Source of the DNA: Pseudomonas spelaei
GTDB lineage: Bacteria; Pseudomonadota; Gammaproteobacteria; Pseudomonadales; Pseudomonadaceae
NCBI RefSeq assembly: GCF_009724245.1
Contig: NZ_WNNK01000015.1
Coordinates: 62,001 to 126,000 of the forward strand
Direction: 5' to 3'
DNA: 64,000 nt
In this document: piece by piece, positions 42,842 through 51,717 of the stretch
Position numbering within the stretch: position 1 is the stretch's first letter
Layout: each line of letters opens with the position of its first letter
Notes under the pieces: generated by a model
Database searches by the model: none
What the model was told of the DNA's origin: nothing
The model's input: only the letters and a program-made list of their open reading frames with translations
Made by a program: the position numbers and the translations under genes

Positions 42842-42857
42842 CTGTCAGAATTGACAG
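42842..42857 (-). promoter_or_regulatory. Shared leader inverted repeat, copy B
   Basis: CTGTCA-GAAT-TGACAG is a perfect six-base dyad 87 bases upstream of the protein B start. See copy A at 42015-42030. Confidence 0.5.
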
Positions 42858-42886
42858 TTCCGAAAAGAAAGCGACCAACGGTCCGC

Positions 42887-43333
42887 CTACGGCGCCATCC
42901 CCAACTCCCGCTTCACCATCTTCGCCAGCTTCACGCTATCAATCGGCTTGAGCAGAAAGTCCACCACGCTCAGGTGCATGGCGTCGATGACGTCGGGCGC
43001 CTCCGCATCCCCGGACATAATGATGATCGGCAACGCCGCACGGGTGGATTCGCGTACCTGGCGTATCAATTGCAGCCCGTTGCTGGGGGCCATGCGCAAG
43101 TCGGTGATCAGCAAACCGATGGAACTGGTGGACTTCAACAAATCCCACGCCGCCTCGCCACTGTCGGCAGTCATGCAACGAATTCCGTCCAAACCAAGAA
43201 TCTCCGCCAATAGTTCGCGTGCGTCCTTATCGTCGTCCACGATCAAAACACGTTGTGGCGGTAAATCAGGCTCCTGCATGACGGCACTCAGGGCCTCACG
43301 TTCGGCATCACTCAAAATATCGTGGTCGGACAT
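42887..43333 (-). CDS. Single-domain response regulator
   Basis: This 148-residue protein consists of a receiver domain with a ~25-residue N-terminal tail. VLIVDDDKDARELLAEIL holds the acidic pocket (Asp33-35). The phospho-acceptor is Asp78 in LLITDLRM, the switch Ser107 is in IIIMSGD, and Lys129 is in DFLLKP. There is no output domain, so it acts by protein contact or in a phosphorelay. No histidine kinase is adjacent. ATG 43333 is preferred; a TTG at 43399 gives a longer form. It is divergent from the CBS/DUF294 gene. All receiver residues are intact. Confidence 0.87.
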   Translation of the reverse strand: MSDHDILSDAEREALSAVMQEPDLPPQRVLIVDDDKDARELLAEILGLDGIRCMTADSGEAAWDLLKSTSSIGLLITDLRMAPSNGLQLIRQVRESTRAALPIIIMSGDAEAPDVIDAMHLSVVDFLLKPIDSVKLAKMVKRELGMAP

Positions 43334-43541
43334 ACGTTTCTCGGCAGTTCCAGTCAATCTCCCAGCACACTCGTCAGACATCACCAGAAGGGCGCTCAAT
43401 GTGCACTTCGTCGGAAAGTTTGCCTAGTGGGCGTTCTACGGGGTTTGGACGATATTCATGTAAGGTTTTTCCCTAGTCGTGAATGGCGTAATCGCTACCT
43501 AGACTTACGTCCAATGGGCACCCGTCGCGCGGGAGTCGACC

Positions 43542-45503
43542 ATGCAGGACGATAACGACAAAAACACTGCGGTCATGGTTATGAGTAAAGCTGATGCTTT
43601 CGCACAAGCGGGAAAAACCGCAGTGCTGCAGAACATCCACGGCACCCTGCAATTCCTGCAACGCTTCCCGCCGTTCAACCAAATGGAAAATGCCCACCTG
43701 GCGTTTCTGGTTGAACAGTGCCAATTGCGCTTCTACAGCCCCGGCGAGAGCATTCTCAAACCGTCGGGTGGGCCGGTGGAACACTTCTACATCGTCAAAC
43801 AGGGGCGCGTGGTCGGCGAGCGAGCGGACTCAGCCGAGACCACCTTCGAAATCACCACCGGTGAATGTTTCCCACTGGCCGCGCTGCTAGGGGAGCGGGC
43901 GACCCGCACCGAGCACAAGGCCGCCGAAGACACTTTCTGTCTGCAATTGAACAAGCCGGCCTTTATCAAGCTGTTTGCGCTCTCCAGCCCGTTCCGTGAC
44001 TTCGCCCTGCGCGGGGTCAGCAGCCTGTTGGATCAGGTCAACCAGCAAGTCCAGCAAAAGGCGGTGGAAACCCTTGGCACCCAGTATTCACTGAACTCCC
44101 GCCTGGGCGATCTGGCCATGCGGCACCCAGTGACCTGCAGCCCGCTGACACCTCTGCGCGAAGCCGTGACGCTGATGCATGAGCAGCAAGTGGGCAGCAT
44201 CGTGGTGGTGGACGAACACAAGGCACCCTTGGGGATTTTCACTCTGCGGGACCTGCGTCAGGTAGTGGCCGACGGCACCCGTGATTTCAACCAGAGCATC
44301 GAGCACCATATGACCCTGGCGCCCTTCTCCCTGACGCCGGATCACAGCGCGTTCGATGCGGCGATTGCCATGACCGAGCGGCATATCGCCCACGTCTGCC
44401 TGGTCAAGGACCAGCGCCTGTGTGGCGTGGTCTCCGAGCGCGACCTGTTTTCCCTGCAACGGGTGGACCTGGTGCACCTGGCCCGGACCATTCGCAACGC
44501 CCCACGGGTGGAAAACCTGGTGGCAATCCGTGGCGAAATCGGCCAACTGGTGGAGCGCATGCTGGCCCACGGTGCATCGTCGACCCAGATCACCCACATC
44601 ATCACCCTGCTCAACGATCACACGGTGTGCCGCGTCATCGAGCTGACCCTGGCGGACAAGGGCGACCCCGGCGTGCCGTTCAGTTGGCTGTGTTTCGGCA
44701 GCGAAGGCCGTCGCGAGCAGACGCTGTACACCGACCAGGACAACGGCATCCTGTTCGAGGCCAAAGATGCTGCCGAAGCCGCCGAGATTCGCGCCCACCT
44801 GTTGCCGTTGGCGCAGCACATCAACCAGAGCCTGGCGTTGTGCGGCTTTACCCTGTGCAAAGGCAACATCATGGCTGGCAACCCGGATCTGTGCCTGTCC
44901 CGCGCTGAATGGGCACGGCGGTTTGCCGGGTTTATTCGCGAGGCAACCCCGCAGAACTTGCTGGGCTCAAGCATCTACTTCGATTTGCGCGTGGTCTGGG
45001 GCGATGAGCAAGGATGCGAACAATTGCGCCACGGGATTCTCGACCAGGTGGCGGACAACCGTGTGTTCCAGCGCATGATGGCCGAGAACGCTTTGCGCCA
45101 GCGCCCGCCGGTAGGGCGCTTCCGCGATTTTGTGCTGGCACGCAAAGGCTCGGAAAAAGCCACCCTCGACCTCAAGGTCCAGGGCCTCACGCCCTTCGTT
45201 GACGGCGCCCGTCTGTTGGCGCTGGCCAACGGCATCAGCGCCAACAACACCCTGGAGCGCTTGCGCCAACTGGTGGCCAAGGAGGTCATCGAGCGACTGG
45301 ACGGCGCGGCCTATGAAGAGGCCTATCACTTTATCCAGCAAACCCGCATGCAGCAGCACCAACTGCAAACCCGCGAGAATCAGCCCTACTCCAACCGCGT
45401 CGACCCCGACAGCCTCAATCACCTGGACCGGCGCATCCTGCGTGAATCCCTGCGTCAGGCTCAACGCCTGCAAAGCAGCCTGACCTTTCGGTATCAGCTG
45501 TGA
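43542..45503 (+). CDS. cNMP-binding/CBS/DUF294 nucleotidyltransferase-like protein
   Basis: This 653-residue protein combines four parts. A cyclic-nucleotide-binding-like domain lies at about residues 30-150 (FYSPGESILKPSGGPVEHFY). Two CBS domains lie at about 185-305 (VTCSPLTPLREAVTLMHEQQ, LCGVVSERDLFSLQ). A DUF294 nucleotidyltransferase domain has SWLCFGSEGRREQTLYTDQDN near residue 385, and a DUF294_C substrate-binding domain follows. The GS-GR and DxD residues are present. Related proteins are thought to regulate by uridylylation-like chemistry, but no target is proven. GGGAG precedes ATG 43542. The next gene, an exonuclease, overlaps its stop. Confidence 0.9.
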   Translation: MQDDNDKNTAVMVMSKADAFAQAGKTAVLQNIHGTLQFLQRFPPFNQMENAHLAFLVEQCQLRFYSPGESILKPSGGPVEHFYIVKQGRVVGERADSAETTFEITTGECFPLAALLGERATRTEHKAAEDTFCLQLNKPAFIKLFALSSPFRDFALRGVSSLLDQVNQQVQQKAVETLGTQYSLNSRLGDLAMRHPVTCSPLTPLREAVTLMHEQQVGSIVVVDEHKAPLGIFTLRDLRQVVADGTRDFNQSIEHHMTLAPFSLTPDHSAFDAAIAMTERHIAHVCLVKDQRLCGVVSERDLFSLQRVDLVHLARTIRNAPRVENLVAIRGEIGQLVERMLAHGASSTQITHIITLLNDHTVCRVIELTLADKGDPGVPFSWLCFGSEGRREQTLYTDQDNGILFEAKDAAEAAEIRAHLLPLAQHINQSLALCGFTLCKGNIMAGNPDLCLSRAEWARRFAGFIREATPQNLLGSSIYFDLRVVWGDEQGCEQLRHGILDQVADNRVFQRMMAENALRQRPPVGRFRDFVLARKGSEKATLDLKVQGLTPFVDGARLLALANGISANNTLERLRQLVAKEVIERLDGAAYEEAYHFIQQTRMQQHQLQTRENQPYSNRVDPDSLNHLDRRILRESLRQAQRLQSSLTFRYQL

Positions 45504-46207
45504 GTCTGTTCAGTTGGCTGCGCAAGCCCAAGCCCGGCCTGGACTTGGCACAACAACAGCGTGTCGAGCAATTGCCCCCGCCACGGGAACTGGGCGAATG
45601 CTCGCTGCGGGACCAGCGTTGGGTGGTGGTTGACCTGGAAACCAGCGGCCTGAACCTTAACCGTGACCAGGTGCTGTCCATCGGCGCCGTGGTAATCGAG
45701 GACGGCGCCGTCGACTTCTCTCAACTGTTCGAGCGCACCCTGCATCGAGCCGAGACCAAGCTCAACCCCAGCGTGTTGATCCACGGCCTGGGGCCCAGCG
45801 CCATCGCCGCCGGTTGCGACCCTGCGCAAGCGCTGATGGATTTCATGGAGTTTGTCGGTGACAGCCCACTGCTGGCGTTTCATGCGCCATTCGATCAGCA
45901 CATGCTGGGGCGGGCACTCAAGGACAGTCTGGGTTATCGCCTGTCCCACCCGTTTCTCGATGTGGCTGACATCGCTCCGCTGCTGTGCCCCGAGGCCACT
46001 ATTCGTGAAGCTGGGCTGGATGACTGGATCGAGTATTTCAAGCTGCAAGTAGGAGAGCGTCATCACGCCAGTGCCGATGCGCTGGCGACGGCGGAGTTGA
46101 TGTTGATTTTGTTCAGTCGGGCACGGCAGCAGCAATTGGACAGTCCGTTGGCGTTGCAGCAGCGGTTGAGCCAATGGAAGCGTCGCAAGCAAGCCCCCTC
46201 ATTCTGA
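45500..46207 (+). CDS. 3'-5' exonuclease, DnaQ-like (DEDDh)
   Basis: This 235-residue protein has an exonuclease domain with VVVDLETSGLNL (Asp and Glu of motif I) near residue 47, LAFHAPFDQHML (motif II) and HHASADALATAELML (motif III His and Asp). The GTG start overlaps the stop of the CBS/DUF294 gene by four bases, indicating coupling. This pair is widely linked in proteobacteria (family knowledge). It resembles the DNA polymerase III epsilon subunit but is a separate paralogue; substrate unknown. Confidence 0.9.
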   Translation: MSLFSWLRKPKPGLDLAQQQRVEQLPPPRELGECSLRDQRWVVVDLETSGLNLNRDQVLSIGAVVIEDGAVDFSQLFERTLHRAETKLNPSVLIHGLGPSAIAAGCDPAQALMDFMEFVGDSPLLAFHAPFDQHMLGRALKDSLGYRLSHPFLDVADIAPLLCPEATIREAGLDDWIEYFKLQVGERHHASADALATAELMLILFSRARQQQLDSPLALQQRLSQWKRRKQAPSF

Positions 46208-46220
46208 CCTCCACTCCTCT

Positions 46221-46247
46221 GTAGCCGCAGGCTGCGCCAGCGGCTAC
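46221..46247. other. Hairpin after the exonuclease gene
   Basis: GTAGCCGC and GCGGCTAC form perfect eight-base arms around an 11-base loop. There is no T-run. The GCCGCAGGCTGCG core also occurs as a dispersed repeat in pseudomonads. Confidence 0.5.
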
Positions 46248-46303
46248 ATGTCATCCTTACCCGACCAACGCCAATTGCCACCACTCCCCGCCTCTGACAC
46301 AAT

Positions 46304-46324
46304 CGCGAATAATTCTCGTTAGTT
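46304..46324 (+). promoter_or_regulatory. Fur-box-like site upstream of the sigma factor gene
   Basis: GCGAATAATTCTCGTTAGT matches 11 of 19 bases of the Fur consensus and has the usual AATAATTCTC core. It lies about 25-45 bases before the start, where iron repression is expected. Confidence 0.55.
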
Positions 46325-46347
46325 TAAACTTCTCGATCGGTGATGCC

Positions 46348-46866
46348 TTGTCGTCAGCCCAAAGTCCCCACAGTGAGCTTGTTGGCGCGTTGTACCGCGA
46401 CCATCGTGGCTGGCTGTTGGCGTGGCTGCGACGCAACGTGGCCTGCCCCAGCCGGGCCGAAGACCTGAGCCAGGACACCTTCATGCGCCTGCTGGGCCGT
46501 GAAGAATTGCGCGAACCTCGCGAACCGCGGGCGTTCCTCGTGGCCATCGCCAAGGGCCTGCTGTTCGACTATTTTCGCCGCGCAGCCCTGGAACAGGCCT
46601 ACCTCACCGAGCTGATGCTGATCCCGGAAAGCGAGCAACCGTCCCCGGAAGAACAGCAACTGATCCTCGAAGACCTCAAGGCCATCGACCGCCTGCTGGG
46701 CAAACTCTCCAGCAAGGCCCGCGCCGCCTTCCTCTATAACCGCCTCGATGGCCTGGGCCATGCCGAAATCGCCCAGCGCCTGGGTGTGTCCGTGCCTCGG
46801 GTGCGGCAGTACCTGGCCCAGGGGATTCGCCAGTGCTACATCGCACTGTATGGCGAGCCGCTGTGA
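46348..46866 (+). CDS. FecI-like ECF sigma factor
   Basis: This 172-residue ECF sigma factor of the iron-signalling group has region 2 (LVGALYRDHRGWLLAWLRR, AEDLSQDTFMRLL) and region 4 (LSSKARAAFLYNRLDGLGHAEIAQRLGVSVPRVRQYL). It should drive expression of the TonB receptor downstream. The start appears to be TTG at 46348 with a weak GGTGA; the nearby ATG at 46343 is out of frame. The fecR gene begins at its stop codon. The Fur-like site upstream gives iron control. Confidence 0.93.
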   Translation: MSSAQSPHSELVGALYRDHRGWLLAWLRRNVACPSRAEDLSQDTFMRLLGREELREPREPRAFLVAIAKGLLFDYFRRAALEQAYLTELMLIPESEQPSPEEQQLILEDLKAIDRLLGKLSSKARAAFLYNRLDGLGHAEIAQRLGVSVPRVRQYLAQGIRQCYIALYGEPL

Positions 46867-47846
46867 GTCAGGTCAGTTCCAAACCGGTGTCGGCGCGCGT
46901 TCTGGATGCAGCCATTGCGTGGCAACTGTCCCTGGATTCAGGTGACGGCAACGCCGTGGCGCGCGAAGAATTCACCAAATGGCTGGCCAGTGATGAGGAG
47001 CACGCCCGCGCCTGGCGTCAGTTGGGCATGCTCGACCAGCGCTTCAGTGTCGCCTCAGGCCCGGCACGTACCGCGTTGTTGCAGTCGCGCGAAGGCATTC
47101 GCCGGCGCATGCGCAAGCTCGGCAGCGGCCTGGCCAGCATGGTGTTGGTGGTCGGCCTGGTGTTGTTCGCCGGCCAACGCTACGTGCCGATCAACTATTG
47201 GCTGGCCGACCAACGCACCGCAACCGGCGAGCAACGCACACTGAAACTGGCAGACGGCACGGTGATCAACCTCAACACCCACAGCGCCATCGACGTGCGC
47301 TTTGACGAAAAGCGTCGGCTGATCGTATTGCAGGAAGGCGAAATCCTCGTCGAAACCGGCCACAACGATGCTCGCCCGTTTTTCGTCGAAACCCGCGAAG
47401 GCAGCCTGCGGGCATTGGGCACGCGGTTCATCGTCAAGCGCGAGGACGACGGCACGCGGCTCAGCGTGTTGCAATCTGCCGTCGCCGCCCAGCCGCAGGC
47501 CCTGCACCAGGAACAAATCTTCAAGGAAGGCCAGCAAGTACTGATGCGCAGCGACGGCCTTGGCCCGATGCTGGCCGTCACCCCCGGTAGCGATGCCTGG
47601 ACTCGCGGCATGCTGGTGGTGGACAACGGCCGGCTGGGGGATGTGATCGAAGAATTGGGGCGCTATCGCAAAGGCCACTTGGGCGTGGACAAACAGGTAG
47701 CCGACCTGAGGATCACCGGCAGCTTCCCGCTGCACGACACCGACCTGGCGTTGAATGCGCTGTTACCGACCTTGCCGGTGCAGATCGAACAGCGCACGCC
47801 ATGGTGGGTGAGCGTGGTGGCAAAGGCTCCAACACTCTCGAAATAG
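46863..47846 (+). CDS. FecR-like anti-sigma regulator
   Basis: This 327-residue protein has a cytoplasmic N-terminal DUF4880-like part (DAAIAWQLSLDSGDGNAVAREEFTKWLASDEEHARAWRQL), one membrane helix near residues 90-110 (LASMVLVVGLVLFAGQ) and a periplasmic FecR domain (RTLKLADGTVINLNTHSAIDV). It relays receptor state to the sigma factor. The GTG start at 46863 overlaps the sigma stop (GTGA), so the frame upstream is not used. It precedes the receptor by 94 bases. Confidence 0.92.
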   Translation: MSQVSSKPVSARVLDAAIAWQLSLDSGDGNAVAREEFTKWLASDEEHARAWRQLGMLDQRFSVASGPARTALLQSREGIRRRMRKLGSGLASMVLVVGLVLFAGQRYVPINYWLADQRTATGEQRTLKLADGTVINLNTHSAIDVRFDEKRRLIVLQEGEILVETGHNDARPFFVETREGSLRALGTRFIVKREDDGTRLSVLQSAVAAQPQALHQEQIFKEGQQVLMRSDGLGPMLAVTPGSDAWTRGMLVVDNGRLGDVIEELGRYRKGHLGVDKQVADLRITGSFPLHDTDLALNALLPTLPVQIEQRTPWWVSVVAKAPTLSK

Positions 47847-47940
47847 CCAAATCGAAATTATTTTCATCTGGCCCTATCACTTTTTGAATCTCGCTCGGCA
47901 CATAGGCAATTGAGAAATATTTCCATTCAGGAGCCGCCCC

Positions 47941-50370
47941 ATGTCCCGCTCGCTAGACACCTTGTTGCGCCCCAGCCTGTTGGCCGTGGCCATTGCCCTT
48001 AGCGCTCCGCTGGCCAGCACCCAGCTGATCGCCGCCGAACAAGCGTCCAGCGTACGCGCCTACAACTTGCCGGCGGCACCGTTGGCCAGCACTTTGAACC
48101 AGATTGCGAGCCAGGCGGGATTGGCGCTGACGCTGAATCCAGCGCTGGCCTCGGGTAAAACCTCGGCGCCGGTCAAGGGCCAGTTCGATGCCCCGGGCGC
48201 GCTGCGCGAAGCCTTGCGGGGTACTGGGTTGCAGCTTGAGCAGAGCAGTGCGGGGACGTTCAGTCTGGTGGTAATTCCGGAGGGTGTGGTGTCGTTGCCG
48301 GAGACCAATATTACGGGCCAAGGTGATCTTGAAAGTGCATGGGGACCTGTCGAAGGGTATCTGGCGACCCGCACCGCTGCGGGCACCAAAACCGATACCG
48401 CGCTGGTCGAAGCCCCTCGCTCGATTTCCGTCGCCACGCGTCAGCAGATGCAGGACCGCAACGTCCAGAACCTTGATGATGCCGTCAAATACATGCCTGG
48501 CATTGTGTCCGCCAGCTACGGCAGCGACACCCGCTACGACTGGATGCGTGTGCGCGGCTTCGAACCCACGCAGTTCCTCGACGGCCTGCCACTGCCTCGG
48601 GGCGTGTATGCCAACCCAAAGGCAGAAACCTGGAACCTTGATCGTCTTGCGCTGCTACGTGGCCCAGCTTCATCGGTCTACGGCCAGACCCCACCGGGAG
48701 GCCTGCTGGACATGGTCAGCCGGCGTCCCAGCGCTGAATCGAGCAATGCCATCCAGGTGCAGTACGGCAGTGACAACTACCGCCAGATCAACTTCGCCAG
48801 CACAGGCAAGATCGATGATGAGGGTCAGTTCCTCTACGGCATCAGCGGTGTAGTGCGCGATGCCGGCACCCAGGTCGATCATATCGACAACAAGCGTTAC
48901 AACATCGCCCCCAGCCTGACCTGGAACATCGATACCGATACCAAGCTGACCTTGCTCTCGCAGTTCACCCGCGACGATACCGGCGCCACCAGCCAGTTCC
49001 TGCCGATCCAGGGCACCAAGATCAAATCACCGCTCGGCGATATCTCCCATCACAAGAACCTGGGCGACCCTGACTACGAGTTCTACGACCGTACCTACTA
49101 CGCGCTGGGCTACGCCTTCGAGCATCGCTTCAACGATGTCTGGCAGTTCAAGCAAAATTTGCGCTACACCAAATCGGAACTGGCCTTCCAACAGCTTACC
49201 GTGGGTGCATATGCCTACTCCCCGGTTGACGCTGAGGGCAACGTCAGCCGCACCTCGACCAATGTTGACGAGAACATCGGTCAGTTTGCGGTCGACAACA
49301 ACTTTCAGGCCGACTTCGCCACCGGCGACATCACCCACACCCTGCTGATCGGCCTGGATCATCAACGCACCAACACCTCTTACCTGTCGATTTACGGTGA
49401 CGGGCTGAAAACCAATGTCTATAACCCGATCTATGGCCAGCCGATCGTTCGTCCAGCGCGCTCCGGTGCGTACTACGACTACAACCAGAAAACCGTGCAG
49501 ACCGGTCTCTACGTGCAAGACCAGATGGCCCTCGACAAATGGCGTGTGACGCTGGGCGGTCGTGAAGACTGGGTGCATCAAGGCACCACGTACTTCAACA
49601 AAAACGATGCGACCAACACCGACCGCAGCAAGAACTTCAGTGGCAACGCAGCGCTGAGCTATGTGTTCGACTCAGGCTTTGTGCCGTATATCTCCTACGC
49701 CGAATCATTCCAACCAGCGAGCAACGCCAGCGTCTCGCCTACCGAGTCGTATAAACCCACCGAAGGCAAGCAATGGGAACTGGGGATCAAGTACCAGCCA
49801 CCTGGTTCAAACACGCTGCTGAGTGCCGCAGTCTACGACCTGACCCAGAAAAACGTCCTGGCTACCAGCACCGGGGCCGGTGGAGTCTCGATCACCAACC
49901 AGACCGGCGAAGTAAAGGTCAAAGGCCTGGAACTGGAAGCGGTGTCTGACCTGACCGAGAACCTCAAGGTCATCGCCGCCTACACCCTGGCCAAATCCGA
50001 AGTGCAAAAAGGCGATTTCAAAGGCAACCGCCTGCAACTGATGCCAAACCAGCAAGCCTCCCTGTGGACTGACTACACCTGGCACACCGGTGTGCTCGAC
50101 GGTTTTGGCATTGGCGCCGGTGCCCGTTACACCGGCAACACCTATGGTGACCAGGGCAACACCTGGCTGGGCAAGGCCAACGCCTACACGGTGTTCGATG
50201 CCGCCGTGCATTACGACCTCGGCCGCCTGGACAACAGCCTCAAAGGTGCCTCGTTGAAGTTGAACGCCACCAACCTGTTCAACAAGGACTACATCTCCAC
50301 CTGTGATGGTTCCTACTGCTACTACGGTGATCAACGCAGCGTGGTCGCCAGTGCCACCTATCAGTGGTAA
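47941..50370 (+). CDS. TonB-dependent ferric-siderophore receptor with signalling domain
   Basis: This 809-residue outer-membrane receptor has a signal peptide (cleaved near residue 32), an N-terminal secretin/TonB signalling domain at residues 37-110 (VRAYNLPAAPLASTLNQIASQAG), a plug (EAPRSISVATRQQMQDRNVQNLDDAVKYMPGI) and a 22-strand barrel ending in SVVASATYQW. The signalling domain and the sigma/anti-sigma pair define a FecIRA-type circuit. The plug type suggests a hydroxamate siderophore, but the ligand is not certain. A second weak Fur-like stretch (GAAATTATTTTCATC, about 47854) precedes it. Confidence 0.93.
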   Translation: MSRSLDTLLRPSLLAVAIALSAPLASTQLIAAEQASSVRAYNLPAAPLASTLNQIASQAGLALTLNPALASGKTSAPVKGQFDAPGALREALRGTGLQLEQSSAGTFSLVVIPEGVVSLPETNITGQGDLESAWGPVEGYLATRTAAGTKTDTALVEAPRSISVATRQQMQDRNVQNLDDAVKYMPGIVSASYGSDTRYDWMRVRGFEPTQFLDGLPLPRGVYANPKAETWNLDRLALLRGPASSVYGQTPPGGLLDMVSRRPSAESSNAIQVQYGSDNYRQINFASTGKIDDEGQFLYGISGVVRDAGTQVDHIDNKRYNIAPSLTWNIDTDTKLTLLSQFTRDDTGATSQFLPIQGTKIKSPLGDISHHKNLGDPDYEFYDRTYYALGYAFEHRFNDVWQFKQNLRYTKSELAFQQLTVGAYAYSPVDAEGNVSRTSTNVDENIGQFAVDNNFQADFATGDITHTLLIGLDHQRTNTSYLSIYGDGLKTNVYNPIYGQPIVRPARSGAYYDYNQKTVQTGLYVQDQMALDKWRVTLGGREDWVHQGTTYFNKNDATNTDRSKNFSGNAALSYVFDSGFVPYISYAESFQPASNASVSPTESYKPTEGKQWELGIKYQPPGSNTLLSAAVYDLTQKNVLATSTGAGGVSITNQTGEVKVKGLELEAVSDLTENLKVIAAYTLAKSEVQKGDFKGNRLQLMPNQQASLWTDYTWHTGVLDGFGIGAGARYTGNTYGDQGNTWLGKANAYTVFDAAVHYDLGRLDNSLKGASLKLNATNLFNKDYISTCDGSYCYYGDQRSVVASATYQW

Positions 50371-50390
50371 TCGGCTGATTTAACAACCCG

Positions 50391-50412
50391 GCCGCCCCAA
50401 GAGGGCGGCTTT
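50391..50412 (+). terminator. Weak terminator after the receptor gene
   Basis: GCCGCCC-CAAGA-GGGCGGC stem followed by only TTT. Read-through into the PepSY gene is likely. Confidence 0.65.
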
Positions 50413-50433
50413 GGTGTGTCTGAAGGCAATGAA

Positions 50434-51537
50434 ATGAAAAGCAAAACCATCCGCCGCTGGTCCTTCATCCACACCTGGACCAGCCTCATCTGCACCGTAT
50501 TCCTGCTGATGCTCGCGCTGACCGGCCTGCCGCTGATCTTTCACCACGAGATCGATCACCTGCTGGGCAACGAACCCGAGCTCAAGCAGATGCCGGTCGA
50601 TACACCGCAGCTCAATCTCGAACAGCTTGTGGATAAGGCCCAAGCCCATCGTCCGGGCGAGGCCATGCAGTACCTGGCCTGGGACGAGGACGACAAGAAC
50701 GGTGTGATCGCGATCATGGCCGCCACGGCCGGCACCGAACCCAATTCGTCCCATACGTTCATGCTCGATGCGCGTACCGGCGAAGCGGTGGAAACGCCGT
50801 CGGCCAACGGCGGGCTGACGATGTTCCTGCTGCGCCTGCATGTGGACATGTTCGCCGGGCTGCCGGGCAAGTTGCTGCTGGCGTTCATGGGCATTCTGTT
50901 TGTGCTGGCGATTGTCTCGGGCACGGTGCTGTACCTGCCGTTCATGCGCCGCTTGAAGTTCGCCACGGTGCGCCAGGACAAATCCACTCGTCTGCGCTGG
51001 CTCGACCTGCATAACCTGATCGGCGTGGTCACCCTGACCTGGGCCTTGGTGGTGGGCGTGACCGGCGTGATCAGTGCGTGCGCCGACCTGATCATCGCCG
51101 CGTGGCGTACGGACAGCCTGAGCGCGATGATCGAACCGTATAAAAATGCTCCGCCGCTGACGTTGCGCGCACCGGCCACCGACCTGCTGAAGATCGCCGA
51201 AAAGGCCGCCCCCGGCATGCAGCCTGACTTTATTGCCTTCCCCGGCACGCGCTTTTCCAGCGAGCACCATTACGCAGTGTTCATGAAGGGCAGCACCCAC
51301 CTGACCTCGCACCTGCTCACACCCGTGTTGATCGACGCCAGCAACCTGTCGGTCACCGCCACTGCCGAACGACCGTGGTACATGGACGCGATGGGCATGT
51401 CCCAGCCGCTGCACTTTGGTGACTACGGCGGCATGCCAATGAAGATCCTTTGGGCGGTGCTGGATGTACTGACCATCATCGTGTTGGGCAGTGGTGTGTA
51501 CCTGTGGCTGGTACGGCGCAAGGCGGCTAAATCATGA
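50434..51537 (+). CDS. PepSY-associated TM protein (iron reductase-like)
   Basis: This 367-residue inner-membrane protein has four hydrophobic segments (near residues 13-40, 145-175, 195-225 and 340-360) and PepSY-type periplasmic loops. The first, RRWSFIHTWTSLICTVFLLM, carries the conserved His that may bind heme. Relatives downstream of siderophore receptors (FoxB/PiuB type) are thought to reduce or release iron from siderophores. ATG 50434 with GAAGG is chosen over GTG 50416. It overlaps the next small gene by four bases. Confidence 0.87.
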   Translation: MKSKTIRRWSFIHTWTSLICTVFLLMLALTGLPLIFHHEIDHLLGNEPELKQMPVDTPQLNLEQLVDKAQAHRPGEAMQYLAWDEDDKNGVIAIMAATAGTEPNSSHTFMLDARTGEAVETPSANGGLTMFLLRLHVDMFAGLPGKLLLAFMGILFVLAIVSGTVLYLPFMRRLKFATVRQDKSTRLRWLDLHNLIGVVTLTWALVVGVTGVISACADLIIAAWRTDSLSAMIEPYKNAPPLTLRAPATDLLKIAEKAAPGMQPDFIAFPGTRFSSEHHYAVFMKGSTHLTSHLLTPVLIDASNLSVTATAERPWYMDAMGMSQPLHFGDYGGMPMKILWAVLDVLTIIVLGSGVYLWLVRRKAAKS

Positions 51538-51716
51538 GGCCGAGGCAGTCGAATTTCTGGAAAGTATTTGGTATTCCCCTGGGGATCGGCCTGCTCAGCG
51601 CGGCGGGATTGTTTGCCGCGCTGTTGGGCGATGGGCTTTGGGATTCGTTGAGCTGGGTCGGGCTGGGGATACCGGCCGTCATTGGCGTTTGGGGGTTGGT
51701 GAGGCGGCGCGGCTGA
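51534..51716 (+). CDS. Small two-helix membrane protein of the iron operon
   Basis: This 60-residue protein starts MRPRQSNFWKVFGIPLGIGL and has two hydrophobic helices, around residues 10-30 and 38-55, ending in the positively charged VRRRG. The ATG overlaps the PepSY gene stop (ATGA). The positive-inside rule puts both ends in the cytoplasm. It is the last gene of the operon, just before a REPIN. Such tiny genes often follow PepSY genes, but no function is known; a partner or chaperone of the PepSY protein is a guess. Confidence 0.75.
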   Translation: MRPRQSNFWKVFGIPLGIGLLSAAGLFAALLGDGLWDSLSWVGLGIPAVIGVWGLVRRRG

Positions 51717-51717
51717 G

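Noticed and set aside
46221..46247. Strong terminator after the exonuclease gene
   Set aside because: The stem is perfect but there is no T-run on either side, so it is listed only as a hairpin.
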